A stretch of DNA of 64,000 bases from Primulina eburnea (Eukaryota > Streptophyta > Magnoliopsida > Lamiales > Gesneriaceae), in assembly GCF_022965805.1 (NCBI RefSeq), contig NC_133110.1, positions 27,834,668-27,898,667 of the forward strand, given 5' to 3'. The notes under the pieces are model-generated. The model was not told the origin of the DNA, ran no database searches, and saw nothing but the letters and a program-made list of their open reading frames with translations. Shown in pieces: positions 35,366 through 46,650 of this stretch. Made by a program: the position numbers and the translations under genes. Numbering within the stretch: position 1 is the first letter of the stretch; the number at the start of each line of letters is the position of its first letter.

Positions 35366-35714
35366 GGCATCTAAAAATTACATTAGTGCTGACAAGACCT
35401 AAGCTTGCTAGATTCTTTCTAGGCCTTTCTCTTCGAAGAAGACCATCTTTTTCCAGTTGAAGTACTTTGCAAGCAAATAACAGAGAGCTCCTATTACTGA
35501 AGATAAACGCTAAATGTAACGCTACTGGTTAAATAGCATAGAAGATCTACTGTTTTTACTTTTGCATTGTGTAATGTACTGAAATGGTTTCTAATAAAAT
35601 TCCAGTTTGCGTATCTGACTTTTCTCTTTTGCTTTTCTGCAAATATCTTACTGTTAGTTCAATGCGATAACAATCAAGTAATAATAGAAGTTTAACTAAG
35701 ATATCAGAAAATAG

Positions 35715-38700
35715 TCATGTTAAATCTATCAAACCAAGAGAATTACGAAAGTAAGAAAACTTATTTTCTGGTAAGGGTTTCGTGAAGATATCTCCTGTTT
35801 GTTGATCAGTAGAAACATATTCCAGACGAATGTTCTTCTTCTGCACATGATCTCTAATAAAGTGATGTCTGATGTCTATGTGCTTCGTTCTGGAATGAAG
35901 TACTGAATTTTGTGTGATTGCAATTGCACTGGTATTGTCACAGAATATAGGTGATTCGGAGGCTTGAATCCCATAGTCTCTTAACTGTTGTTGAATCCAC
36001 AATATCTGAGAGCAGCAGCTTCCAGCAGCCAGATATTCTGCTTCTGCAGTAGATGTGGCTATGGAAGTCTGTTTCTTGCTAAACCAGGATATCAGCCTAT
36101 CACCAAGAAATTGACAAAACCCACTTGTGCTTTTTCGGTCTAGTTTGCAACCTGCATAATCAGCATCTGAATATCCAATAAATTTAACGATGAATCATTG
36201 GGATACCATAAGCCGACATTTTGAGTTCCTTTCAAGTACTTCAAAATACGTTTAGCAACAATATAATGAGATTGTTTGGGGTTAGATTGAAATCTAGCAC
36301 AAATGCAAACAGCAAACATGATATCTGGTCTACTGGCAGTTAAATACAATAATGAACCAATAAGACCTCGATACTGAGTTACCTCTACTGGAATACCACT
36401 TTCATCTTTATCAAGCTTAATAGATGAGCTCATTGGAGTAGAAGCAGCAGAGCATGCTTCCATTCCAAACTTTTTCAGAAGCTCCTTTGTGTACTTGGCT
36501 TGATTTATAAAGATTTCAGTCTCTGATTGCTTAATCTGTAATCCTAGGAAGAATGTTAATTCTCCCATCATACTCATTTCAAATTTATCCTGCATCAATT
36601 TTCAAACTTTGCACATAATTTGGGGTTAGTTGACCCAAAAATAATATCATCAACATAGATCTGTACTAAAAGAATGTGCTTGTTCTTGACTAAAGTAAAT
36701 AAGGTTTTATCTACTGCTCCGATGGTAAAATCATGATCAATAAGAAATTGTGATAGAGTGTCATACCAAGCTCTAGGTGCCTGTTTTAGACCATATAATG
36801 CTTTGTGTAATTTAAATACATGATGCGGAGAGAAATGATCGATAAAACCTGGAGGTTGTTCGACGTATACTTCTTCTTGTAAAAGACCATTTAGAAAAGC
36901 ACTTTTCACATCCATTTGATATACTTTGAAATTCTTGAAAGTAGCAAAGGCTAAGAATATTCTGATTGCTTCGAGCCTTGCTACTGGTGCATAAGTCTCA
37001 TCAAAGTCTATGTCTTCTTCTTGTCTGAAGCCTTGAGCTACCAATCTAGCTTTATTTCTCACCACTGTGCCTTCTTCATTGAGTTTGTTTCTAAATACCC
37101 ACCGAGTTCCAATGACAGCTTGATGAGATGGTCTAGGTACTAGAAACCAAACTTCATTACGTTTTAATTGATTCAGCTCTTCTTGCATGGCTTCAATCCA
37201 ACTAGGATCCAGAAGAGCTTCTTCAATCTTCTTTGGTTCATCCTGAGATATAAAAGCAGCATGCATGTATTCATTAAGCATTTGCCTTCTGGTTCTCAAC
37301 GGCGCTGCTGGATTACCAATAACCAATGATGGAGGATGAGATTTTCTCCAGATAAACGGATTTGAATGGACATCTTCCTGATTTGATATGTTAAGATTGT
37401 CTTCTACAGAACCAGTAGTAGGTTCTTGAACATCTTCTGCTGGTATTGGTAGATCCAAATTCTGTACTTCTGGTTCCACTATTGGTGTGTCTGGTTCTGG
37501 ATTTTGAAGATCCTTGGTATTTGCTTCTACATCATCTTCACTGTCAATTTCCAAGTGAATCCTGTCTAACATGTTACTTAAATCAGATATATTAGAAATT
37601 TCAGCACTGCTGTCTTCATCGAAGACAACATGAATCGATTCTTCAACATTAAGAGTTCTATTGTTGAAGATTCTAAAAGCTCTGCTTACAGCAGAGTAAC
37701 CAAGAAATATTCCAGCATCTGATTTTGAGTCAAATGCCGTCAAATGATTTTTGCCATTATTTAGTACAAAACATTTGCAACCAAACACATGAAAATAAGA
37801 TACATTGGGCTTCTTCCCTTTCCATATTTCATAAGGAGTCTGGTTGTGTCTCTTGTTGACCATAGATCTATTTTGCGTGTAACAAGCAGTATTGATTGCT
37901 TCAGCCCAGAAGCGCTGAGAAATGTCTGCATCTGCTACCATTGTTCTAGCTGCTTCTTTTAGAGTTCTATTTCTCCTCTCAGCTACTCCGTTTTGTTGAG
38001 GAGTTCTGGCAGCTGAATATTCATGATGAATCCCCTGCTCATTCAAATATAACTCAAGATACTTGTTAGTGAATTCAGTGCCCTGATCACTTCTGATTTT
38101 AATGATGGTAGTAGATTTTTCATTTTGAATCCTTTTCAGAAGCTTGATCAAGAGACTACTGGTTTGATCTTTTCCTGCGAGAAAGATTACCCAAGTGAAT
38201 CTAGAAAAATCATCAATAACAACAAGAGTATATTTCATTCCCCCTAAGCTCATGATGGGGATAGGACCAAATAGATCCATATGCAGTAGTTCCAGACATC
38301 TTGAAGTTGATTTGCTATCTTTGGTCTTGAAACTGGATCTTATCTGTTTCCCGAGCTGACAAGCAGAACAAACATGATTTTTAACGAAATTAATGTCAGG
38401 TAATGCATCAACTATATTCTGCTTCTTGAGATAATTGATTGACTTAAAATTCAGATGATTCAATTTCTTGTGCCATAGCCAGTGTTTATTGCTAAGAGAA
38501 GCAACTAAGCATGTAGGAGTATTGACATGATTTGAGTTCCAAGAGACTCTGTAAGTATTGCCTTCTCTCTTTCCGGTTAATACAGTAGTTTCAGCAGAAT
38601 CTCTAACTATACATGAATGCTTTTGAAAAGCCACAGAATACCCATTATCACATAGTTGACTAATGCTGATTAGATTGTAACAAAGATTGTCAACTAGTAA

Positions 38701-38913
38701 TACGTCATTAATAGTTATGTTACCATGGATAATCTTACCCTTACCCATGGTTTTACCTTTTGAGTTGTCTCCAAAAGTTATCTTTGGTCCAGTACAGCTC
38801 ACTATCTCGGAAAGTAGGTTTCTTTGTCCAGTCATGTGTCTGGAACATCCACTGTCCAGATACCATGTAGAGTTACTGATTTCTGCTTCCTTCTGTTGTT
38901 CCTGTAAACACAA
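35715..38913 (-). pseudogene. copia copy 1 pol (PR, IN, RT, RNase H), frameshifted
   Basis: In order: protease [15 protein letters not shown]; integrase zinc finger (KLNHLN ... CSACQLGKQ); integrase core ([38 protein letters not shown]); reverse transcriptase ([41 protein letters not shown]); RNase H ending NSLGLIDLT. Two one-base deletions break it: near 36600 (just after the YVDD region) and near 36180 (start of RNase H). Otherwise the integrase, including its catalytic DDE residues, is intact here, unlike in copy 2. Its reading frame is not that of gag and has no clear ATG, so it would need a frame change or separate entry. Confidence 0.92.
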
Positions 38914-38936
38914 ATTTTAGTATCTGGTACCCAAAT

Positions 38937-40954
38937 CTATTTGGGTCCAAGCCTTATCAGTCCTTTGGGAACCCACATTTGTTCAATTCTTGGTGAATTT
39001 GTACTTCGGGTATCCAAAGATGTGTGTGCAACAGAAGGTCGTTTATTTCTAACAGTATGCATACAAAAATGTTGTTCTTCCCTTCTGTTTCTGTTTTCCA
39101 GTCTGTATCTCTTCTGAACAGGTTTAGAGTTGTAGTACTGGTAGTTTTTAACCTTCATAGGATGTTGTCTTCCAGAGTTGAATTCTTTTCTGAATCTAGA
39201 ACTCTGGTCAACTTTTTCCTTAGGTCTAACGTAACCCAGACCATAGTGCATTCTTCTGTTCGTCAGATTTACATTCATTTCAACTGAAGCAGTAGGTACT
39301 TCTGGTTCCTGTACCACACTGGATTTCACAAAGTGAATGTATTTCCCTTTGCACATATCCAGTGTTGGCTTAGTATTCGTTTCAGAAGTGCCTTCATTAT
39401 AAAAAAAACCGAGACCACTCCTATCTCCTGACTGTTTTTGTAATTCTTGCATTTTTCCAGTGAAACAGAAGACTTGTTCCAAGCATTTACCAGTAGCGAC
39501 AACTTCTGGTTTTCAGAAAGCACCTTCTGGTAATCTGCTTTGGCTCTTTCATTCTCAGTTATTAATTTACTCATCTTAACTTGTAAATCATTGCAGCTGT
39601 CTACTTGCAAGCAAGTTAACTTACTGTTCTGATTCTTTAAGTTCTGATTTTCAATCTTAACTTCTTCAAATGATTGAGAAAGTCTGGAATACTCTTTTAC
39701 CATTTCATGTAGTGCATCAATCAAATCAGTTCGTGTAAATTCATTAGAGTCAAAATCAAATACCTCTCCAGATGTCGAGGTTGAGTCATTGTCTGCCATT
39801 AGACATTTGACTTCTTCTGCATCATTATCACTGGAATGACTTTCTGAGTCAGATGACTCAGAACTAGAGTCCGCCCACTTAGATTTGCTTTCTTCGGCAA
39901 TCATGTCTTTTCGATCTCTTCTGGACTTTTTATCATTCCTCTTGTGATCCTTTCTCTTTTGGTCATCCTTCTTTGGTTTAGGACAATAAGCAATGAAGTG
40001 ACCTATCTTTCCACAGTTGAAGCATCCCATATCACCAGATGGTGAATCTTTCTTGAAGTTGCGATTGGGACCTTGATAAGTTCGATGATTCTTCTTCATG
40101 AACCTGGAAAAGTTTTTCACAAATAAGGACATAGCATCACTACTGATTTGTTCAGCAGTCTTCTCCATTTTATTATCAATGATCACAGTCGGTAATGCCT
40201 GAGTTACAACTACAGCAGCAGTAGAAGAGGTAGAGGCAGTAGCAGTAAAAGCAGTAGCAGTAGCAGCAAGAGCCTTGGTAGGTAGGCTTGAAGGCTCTTC
40301 TCCACTTCTCACTTCCAATTCGAACTCGTAGGCCTTCAGATCTGCAAATAAGTCGTGCAGTTCCAACTTGTTCAAGTCTTTGGATACTCTCATAGCCATT
40401 GTTACATCTCATTCTCTGGGTAAGGCTCTCATCACCTTGAGGGCTATTTCTCTGTTGCTATGCTCTTTACCCAGAGCAGCTAGCTCATTGACCAAGCTAC
40501 AGAATCTTTCATCAAACTCATTTAGAGTTTCAACAGCCCTCATTTTCAGATTTTCAAACTTCTGCATTGCTACAGACAGTTTGTTTTCTTTCATTTGCTC
40601 ATTTCCTTCACATATTTGGATGAGCTTCTCCCAAATATCCTTTGCAGTAGAACACATTTTGATCTTGCTGAAGGTGTTCTTGTCGAGAGTTTTATACAAT
40701 ATATCCTTCGCCACATTATCAAGATTGGCTTTCTTCTTATCTTCACCGGTACATTCACTTCTTGATTTCTCGACCATCTGTGGTGCACCGTCAGTAACAG
40801 CAACAGCTGTGTTAGGCTTTAAGATTTTCAGTGGACCATCTGTGATGACATACCACATGTCATCATCTTGTGCTGCAAGATGAGCTTGCATTCTTATCTT
40901 CCATTCATCAAAATCTTCCTTAGAGAACATAGGGATCTTGCTGAAGTGTGCCAT
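38937..40954 (-). pseudogene. copia copy 1 gag
   Basis: It starts MAHFSKIPMFSKEDFDEWKI at 40954, about 33 nt after the primer site. An in-frame TGA near 40409 replaces the Trp found in copy 2 (PREW). The frame then continues through an Ala/Thr/Ser-rich stretch, the zinc knuckle CFNCGKIGHFIAYCP, a Lys/Arg-rich segment and an acidic-serine segment (SSSESSDSESHSSD). Near 39465 the frame changes by -1 at an A5 run (GGAAAAATGC), after which MQELQKQSGDRSGLGF and the rest of Gag are read, ending GLIRLGPK-stop at 38937. The frame change is shared with copy 2. Gag makes the particle; the knuckle binds RNA. Confidence 0.85.
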
Positions 40955-40986
40955 TTGTTGTAGTTTTTCACAAACAAGAATAACCT

Positions 40987-40998
40987 GCTCTGATACCA
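40987..40998 (-). promoter_or_regulatory. tRNA-iMet primer binding site, copia copy 1
   Basis: The minus strand reads TGGTATCAGAGC, 2 nt from the 5' LTR edge at 41001. Confidence 0.93.
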
Positions 40999-41000
40999 AT

Positions 41001-42006
41001 TGTTGAGGATCGAAGTTGAGTTTAGAGGGGGGGTGAATAAACTCTACTCGTTTTTCGTTCTGATGAGGTACTAAAATCCTGTTAAGGATAGTAGTTGATC
41101 TTGTGCGAATACTTTCACCTGATTACAATAAAACGTGCGGAAACAATCTGATGAAGTAGTTGAAAAACAATAAAGCAGTAGGCAGCAGTTGTTTATGGAA
41201 GTTCGAAGATAAACTCTTCTACGTCTCCCCTTCTTCTGTTTCCAGAAGGTATAACTAAAAGACTTTGGATATTACAGTACAACTTTTGTACACACCCACT
41301 TCAGAAGGACTTACACCTCAGCCTACTGAAACTCTTAGTTTCTCAACTCACAAAAATGCGAAACACAAAGTTCTGAAAAGACTCTTTTCAGATTACAGAC
41401 TCTTCTGATAAAGTATAAGTGATGTAAAGATTGTGAAGAGTGTAAGAATTAGTAGCACAGGATGATCTTTAGAAGATCAGATACAAGCTATGAAGCGTGT
41501 GCTACTTTTCTTTGTGTTGAACTTTTAAATGCTCAAGGAATTTTGATATTCGTCTGATAAGAGAGTAGCTTTGTTCCTTGAAAATGATATTATGCGAAGT
41601 GTCGTGTCGAACAAGGATTTGATCCAAGTATATATAAACGACTGAGTTCAACGTTCACAATCAGAGAAGTCTTCAGATAACTGATACAATCAGCTTTATT
41701 ACCGAAACAAGTTCCTGCAGAAAAGCTATAAAACAATCAGTCTTGTTTTATACTTAATTGGGTAATATGCATTAAATGACTCCGTATAGTATTTAATGCT
41801 GCAATTAATACTAGTACTAGGAACTCTTTAACGGTAACAATTAAGATAGCAACGTTAGAAAACGTTCTCTACTGGTTTTGTATTGTTATCCCTTTTCTAC
41901 TGGTTTAGTTTTACTAGAACAGCAGCTACTGATAAGTTATTCTGTTGTTCTGATCTGCTGGTCTACTGGTTTTAGTTATCATCGCCACAATAAAATTCAT
42001 GTCTAA
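41001..42006 (-). repeat. 5' LTR of copia copy 1
   Basis: It aligns with 30577-31585. The outer end reads gtctaa and lacks the terminal CA present in the other LTRs, followed by tatat, the target duplication. The differences from its partner are about a dozen substitutions and a few one-base indels. Confidence 0.9.
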
Positions 42007-42349
42007 TATATACTAAAATTTTAAAATTTTAAACATGTGTAATTATAATTTTTACTGATATTAATTTCTTATATTAACAATTTTAACACTTAAGAGTATC
42101 AATAAATTTTTTTAAAAAATAAAACAGAAAAAAATTCAAATTTACAATATAGAGTTATATTTTTTAAAATTGTTTTCTACATAAGCACGTTATAAAATTT
42201 AACCTTAAAACTTAATGTAATTACTTAAATAAAAGTTTTAAGTAAATTAATTCAAAATACATCATTGAATAAAAATATATTAATTAGAATTAATAATTCT
42301 TATATTACTTTGTATTAACATAAATATAATTACAATATTATATATTATA
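42007..42349. repeat. tandem region 2, unit 1, right part
   Basis: This AT-rich end of unit 1 continues after the copia insertion. It matches 44125-44460. No gene is seen. Confidence 0.85.
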
Positions 42350-43334
42350 TTAATGATATCGAAGTTATAGCGTAATTATACACTATTTTATAATAAAACA
42401 CTTATAATTTTTGTTAACAAATGTAATAAAATACATTATAATTCTATCACTATGAACTACACTAATATTAACTCATTCTCATATTTAAATAATATATAAA
42501 TATATTTAAATTACGAACTTTGAATATTTTTTTAAATATCAACAATTTATATTTATTATTAATTTCTTATTAGTATTCCTATTAGTAATTTATATGTGAT
42601 TAATATGAAAAATATAAAATATAACAAAATTATAATTAATAGTAAAATGTAACCGAACAAAATTATAATTACATTAATACAATATAAATAATACAATTAA
42701 AATATAATAAATTATTTAAATTACTTTTTCAGATGTGGTTGTACGGAATTTGTAATTGAATCAACGAATAATGTTAAATATATGCAATAAATTACAAACA
42801 TTATCAGAAATATTAACAAAAAAAAATTCAATCTAGAAAGAAAAAAACAGAGATTCAACTGAGACTCGGCGTAATTCTCCCGAATTCTGATGCTCCACAC
42901 AATTCTCCCAAATCAAATTCTGAATTACCGAGACTCGGTTCTCTCGAATTCTGATATTCGACACAATTCTCCCAAATCAAATTATGAATTCTGATTCTCA
43001 GACGTAATTACTCGGCGTAATTTATAAGGAGAAGAGAGTCACGGATAAAATCAACGAACAATATAATAACATGTCAATGTTAAAAATTTTTATAAAAAAT
43101 ACATTATAAAACAACATTAATTCAATAATAATAAAATAAATTAATACCCGGCAATTCTCGATAACAAAAAAAGTATGAACACAATGTCGGACCGAGAAGA
43201 ATTATAGCTAACAAAAAAAAGCCGCGGGGCGAAGGAAAATATAAATTGTTGCGCATGAGGAATGCCAAATATTTGCGCAGGAGGAATGCCGAAGACTCGA
43301 TGTAATTTATAGGCATGAGGTCACAGATTCTAAG

Positions 43335-43403
43335 AATCCGTGACCCACTGTCACGGATTCATTCTGCCACGGATTTTGAATCCGTGACAGTAGGTCACGG
43401 ATT
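43335..43403. repeat. long hairpin, region 2 unit 2
   Basis: The 27-nt arms 43335-43361 and 43377-43403 have a single mismatch (agtaggtc versus agtgggtc). Loop length equals unit 1. Confidence 0.82.
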
Positions 43404-43555
43404 CAATTAATCCGTGACTTTATTATTCATTTTTTTAAAAACAAATTTGAATCCGGACTTTTAATTTACAAATTGTTATATTTTTACAAAACTTTCATAT
43501 TTGTAATATTTTATTACATATAAAATTATATTATTTGTTTAAAAAAAAAATCCTA

Positions 43556-43930
43556 AGAAGATTGGGACTAAGAAATATATTTTAAAATAATAATTTAATT
43601 TTAACGAAATATAAATTCTCAGTTCCTACGAACATTCCTAGGGTTTTGAAAGCCTCTCGTCGCCTACAGTCTTTCTGTACAAACAAAAATGAAGTACTCA
43701 TTTGTTTACTTCTCTCTCTTTTTTGTTGTTGGGAAATTAAAGGATAAAAAGGTTGAAATCAGTTTTCTACACATTGTTTTGGATGATTTTTCGAGTTTGT
43801 AAACTGAGGATTAGAATATTTTTTAGGCCGGGTTTGGAGGATTGACTTTTAATACACATGAAGATGGAATGGAGGAGAGCCTTGTTTTTCGATTCTTGCA
43901 AACGGTATAATATCTCCAGAAAATGTATCC
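43556..43930 (+). pseudogene. deletion derivative of the cystatin-like gene, unit 2
   Basis: It has the same two internal joins as the unit 1 copy: 5' UTR block to exon 3 (gattgacttttaatacacat), then exon 3 to exon 5 end (cttgcaaacggtataatatc). No ORF of note. Confidence 0.65.
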
Positions 43931-44460
43931 TAAATTTTCAATTTTGTATAATTTTAGAATAATATGATATTAGTCCGTGTAGATCAATTTTGTGTATCGT
44001 GACACAAAATTATTATTATTATTATTATTATTAAAATATATATTGTCAAATCAATTTAATTAGAAAATATATTTAATAATACCGATGTTTGTTTTTATAA
44101 TAATAAAAAAATGTTATGACATATATTAAAATTTTAAAATTTTAAACATGTGTAATTATAATTTTTATGATATTAATTTCTTATATTAACAATTTTAACA
44201 CTTAAGAGTATCAATAAATTTTTTTATAAAATAAAACAGAAAAAAATTCAAATTTACAATATAGAGTTATATTTTTTAAAATTGTTTTCTACATAAGCAC
44301 GTTATAAAATTTAATCTTAAAACTTAATTAATTACTTAAATAAAAGTTTTAAGTAAATTAATTCAAAATACATCATTGAATAAAAATATATTAATTAGAA
44401 TTAATAATTCTTATATTACTTTGTATTAACATAAATATAATTGCAATATTATAGATTATA

Positions 44461-45591
44461 TTAATGATATCGAAGTTATAGCGTAATTATACACTATTTT
44501 ATAATAAAACACTTATAATTTTTGTTAACAAATGTAATAAAATACATTATAATTCTATCACTATTAACTACACTAATATTAACTCATTCTCATATTTAAA
44601 TAATATATAAATATATTTAAATTACGAACTTGAATTTTTTTAAAAAATATCAACAATTTATATTTATTATTAATTTCTTATTAGTATTCCTATTAGTAAT
44701 TTATATGTGATTAATATGAAAAATATAAAATATAACAAAATTATACTTAATAGTAAAATGTAACCGAACAAAATTATAATTACATTAATACAATATAAAT
44801 AATACAATTAAAATATAATAAATTATTTAAATTACTTTTTCAAATGTGGTTGTACGGAATTTGTAATTGAATCAACGAATGATGTTAAATATATGCAATA
44901 AATTACAAACATTATCAGAAATATTAACAAAAAAAATTCAATCTAGAAAGAAAAAACAGAGATTCAACTGAGACTCGGCGTAATTCTCCCGAATTCTGAT
45001 GCTCAACACAATTCTCCCAAATCAAATTCTGAATTACCGAGACTCGGTTCTCTCGAATTCTGATATTCGACACAATTCTCCCAAATCAAATTATGAATTC
45101 TGATTCTCAGACGCAATTACTCGGCGTAATTTATAAGGAGAAGGGAGTCACGGATAAAATCAACGAACAATATAATAACATGTCAATGTTAAACATTTTT
45201 ATAAAAAATACATTATAAAACAACATTAATTCAATAATAATAAAATAAATTAATACCCGGCAATTCTCGATAACAAAAAAATTATGAACACAATGTCGGA
45301 CCGAGAAGAATTATAGCTAACAAAAAAAGCCGCGGAGCGAAGGAAAATATAAATTGTTGCGCATGCCCACTGTCACGGATTCATCGAATCCAATCCGTGA
45401 CCCACTGTCACGGATTCATTCTGCCACGGATCTGAATCCGTGACAGTGGGTCACGGATTCAATGAATCCGTGACTTTATTATTTATTTTTTTTTAAAAAA
45501 ATTTGAATCCGGACTTTTAATTCACAAATTGTTATATTTTTACAAAACTTTCAGATTTGTAATATTTTATTACATACTTTTTAAAAGTATA
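44461..45591. repeat. tandem region 2, unit 3, left part
   Basis: It matches unit 2 up to about 45585 except that about 75 bp between gcgcatg and the hairpin are lost and a partial hairpin arm is added (45366-45390). The copia copy 2 insertion follows; the GTATA target duplication is at 45587-45591. Confidence 0.85.
45392..45459. repeat. long hairpin, region 2 unit 3
   Basis: Arms 45392-45418 and 45433-45459 are perfect 27-nt inverted repeats with a 14-nt loop. An extra partial arm (cccactgtcacggattcatc) precedes it. Confidence 0.85.
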
Positions 45592-46604
45592 TGTTAGACT
45601 TGAATTTTATTGTGGCGATGATAACTAAAACCAGTAGACCAGCAGACCAGAACAACAGAATAACTTATCAGTAGCTGCTGTTATAGTAAAACTAAATCAG
45701 TAGAAAAGGGATAACAATACAAAACCAGTAGAGAACGTTTTCTAACGTTGCTATCTTAATTGTTACCGTTAAAGAGTTCCTAGTACTAGTATTAATTGCA
45801 GCATTAAATACTATACGGAGTCATTTAATGCATATTACCCAATTTAGTATAAAACAAGACTGATTGTTTTATAGCTTTTCTGCAGGAACTTGTTTCGGTA
45901 ATAAAGCTGATTGTATCAGTTATCTGAAGACTTCTCTGATTGTGAACGTTGAACTCAGTCGTTTATATATACTTGGATCAAATCCTTGTTCGACACGACA
46001 CTTCGCTAATATCATTTTCAAGGAACAAAGCTACTCTCTTATCAGACGAATATCAAAATTCCTTGAGCATTTAAAAGTTCAACACAAAGAAAAGTAGCAC
46101 ACGCTTCATAGCTTGTATCTGATCTTCTAAAGATCATCCTGTGCTACTAATTCTTACACTCTTCACAATCTTTACATCACTTATACTTTATCAGAAGAGT
46201 CTGTAATCTAAAAGAGTCTTTTCAGAACTTTGTGTTTCGCATTTTTGTGAGTTGAGAAACTAAGAGTTTCAGTAGGCTGAGGTGTAAGTCCTTCTGAAGT
46301 GGGTGTGTACAAAAGTTGTACTGTAATATCCAAAGTCTTTTAGTTATACCTTCTGGAAACAGAAGAAGAGGAGACGTAGAAGAGTTTATCTTCGAACTTC
46401 CATAAACAACTGCTCCCTACTGCTTTATTGTTTTTCAACTACTTCATCAGATTGTTTCCGCACGTTTTATTGTAATCAGGTGAAAGTATTCGCACAAGAT
46501 CAACTACTATCCTTAACAGGATTTTAGTGCCTCATCAGAACGAAAAAGGAGTAGAGTTTATTCAACCCCCCCCCCCCCTCTAAACTCAACTTCGATCCTC
46601 AACA
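45592..46604 (+). repeat. 5' LTR of copia copy 2
   Basis: It is 1013 bp, begins TGTTAGACTTGAATTTTATT and ends TTCGATCCTCAACA. The TATA box tatatata lies at 45964-45971. A C-run of 14 (46565-46578) is longer than the 7-8 of the other LTRs. Confidence 0.93.
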
Positions 46605-46606
46605 AT

Positions 46607-46618
46607 TGGTATCAGAGC
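46607..46618 (+). promoter_or_regulatory. tRNA-iMet primer binding site, copia copy 2
   Basis: TGGTATCAGAGC lies 2 nt after the 5' LTR. Confidence 0.95.
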
Positions 46619-46650
46619 AGGTTATTCTTGTTTGTGAAAAACTACAACAA

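Larger units (their letters stand above)
30577..42006 (-). mobile_element. SIRE-like copia element, copy 1
   Basis: It is 11.43 kb with two LTRs of about 1 kb, primer site, purine tract, gag, pol and a large third ORF after pol. That layout, the size and RT motif [10 protein letters not shown] fit the SIRE/Maximus lineage of Ty1/copia. Target duplication is TATAT (30572-30576 and 42007-42011). The undisturbed site can be seen in the next units (gacttatattaaaa at 59520). Every ORF has at least one break, but the LTRs differ only at about a dozen sites by eye, so insertion is fairly recent. Confidence 0.9.
42350..44460. repeat. tandem region 2, unit 2 (2111 bp, uninterrupted)
   Basis: This is the only complete, undisturbed unit of region 2 in the window. 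Order: AT-rich part, gaattctg/actcggcgtaat block (42860-43020), hairpin (43335-43403), shortened gene copy (43556-43930), an (ATT)n microsatellite (about 44010-44032), AT-rich end. It shows no coding sequence. Confidence 0.88.

Noticed and set aside
46565..46578. C14 run in the 5' LTR of copia copy 2 as a regulatory feature
   Set aside because: Other LTRs of the family have 7-8 at the same place; likely slippage or homopolymer miscount.
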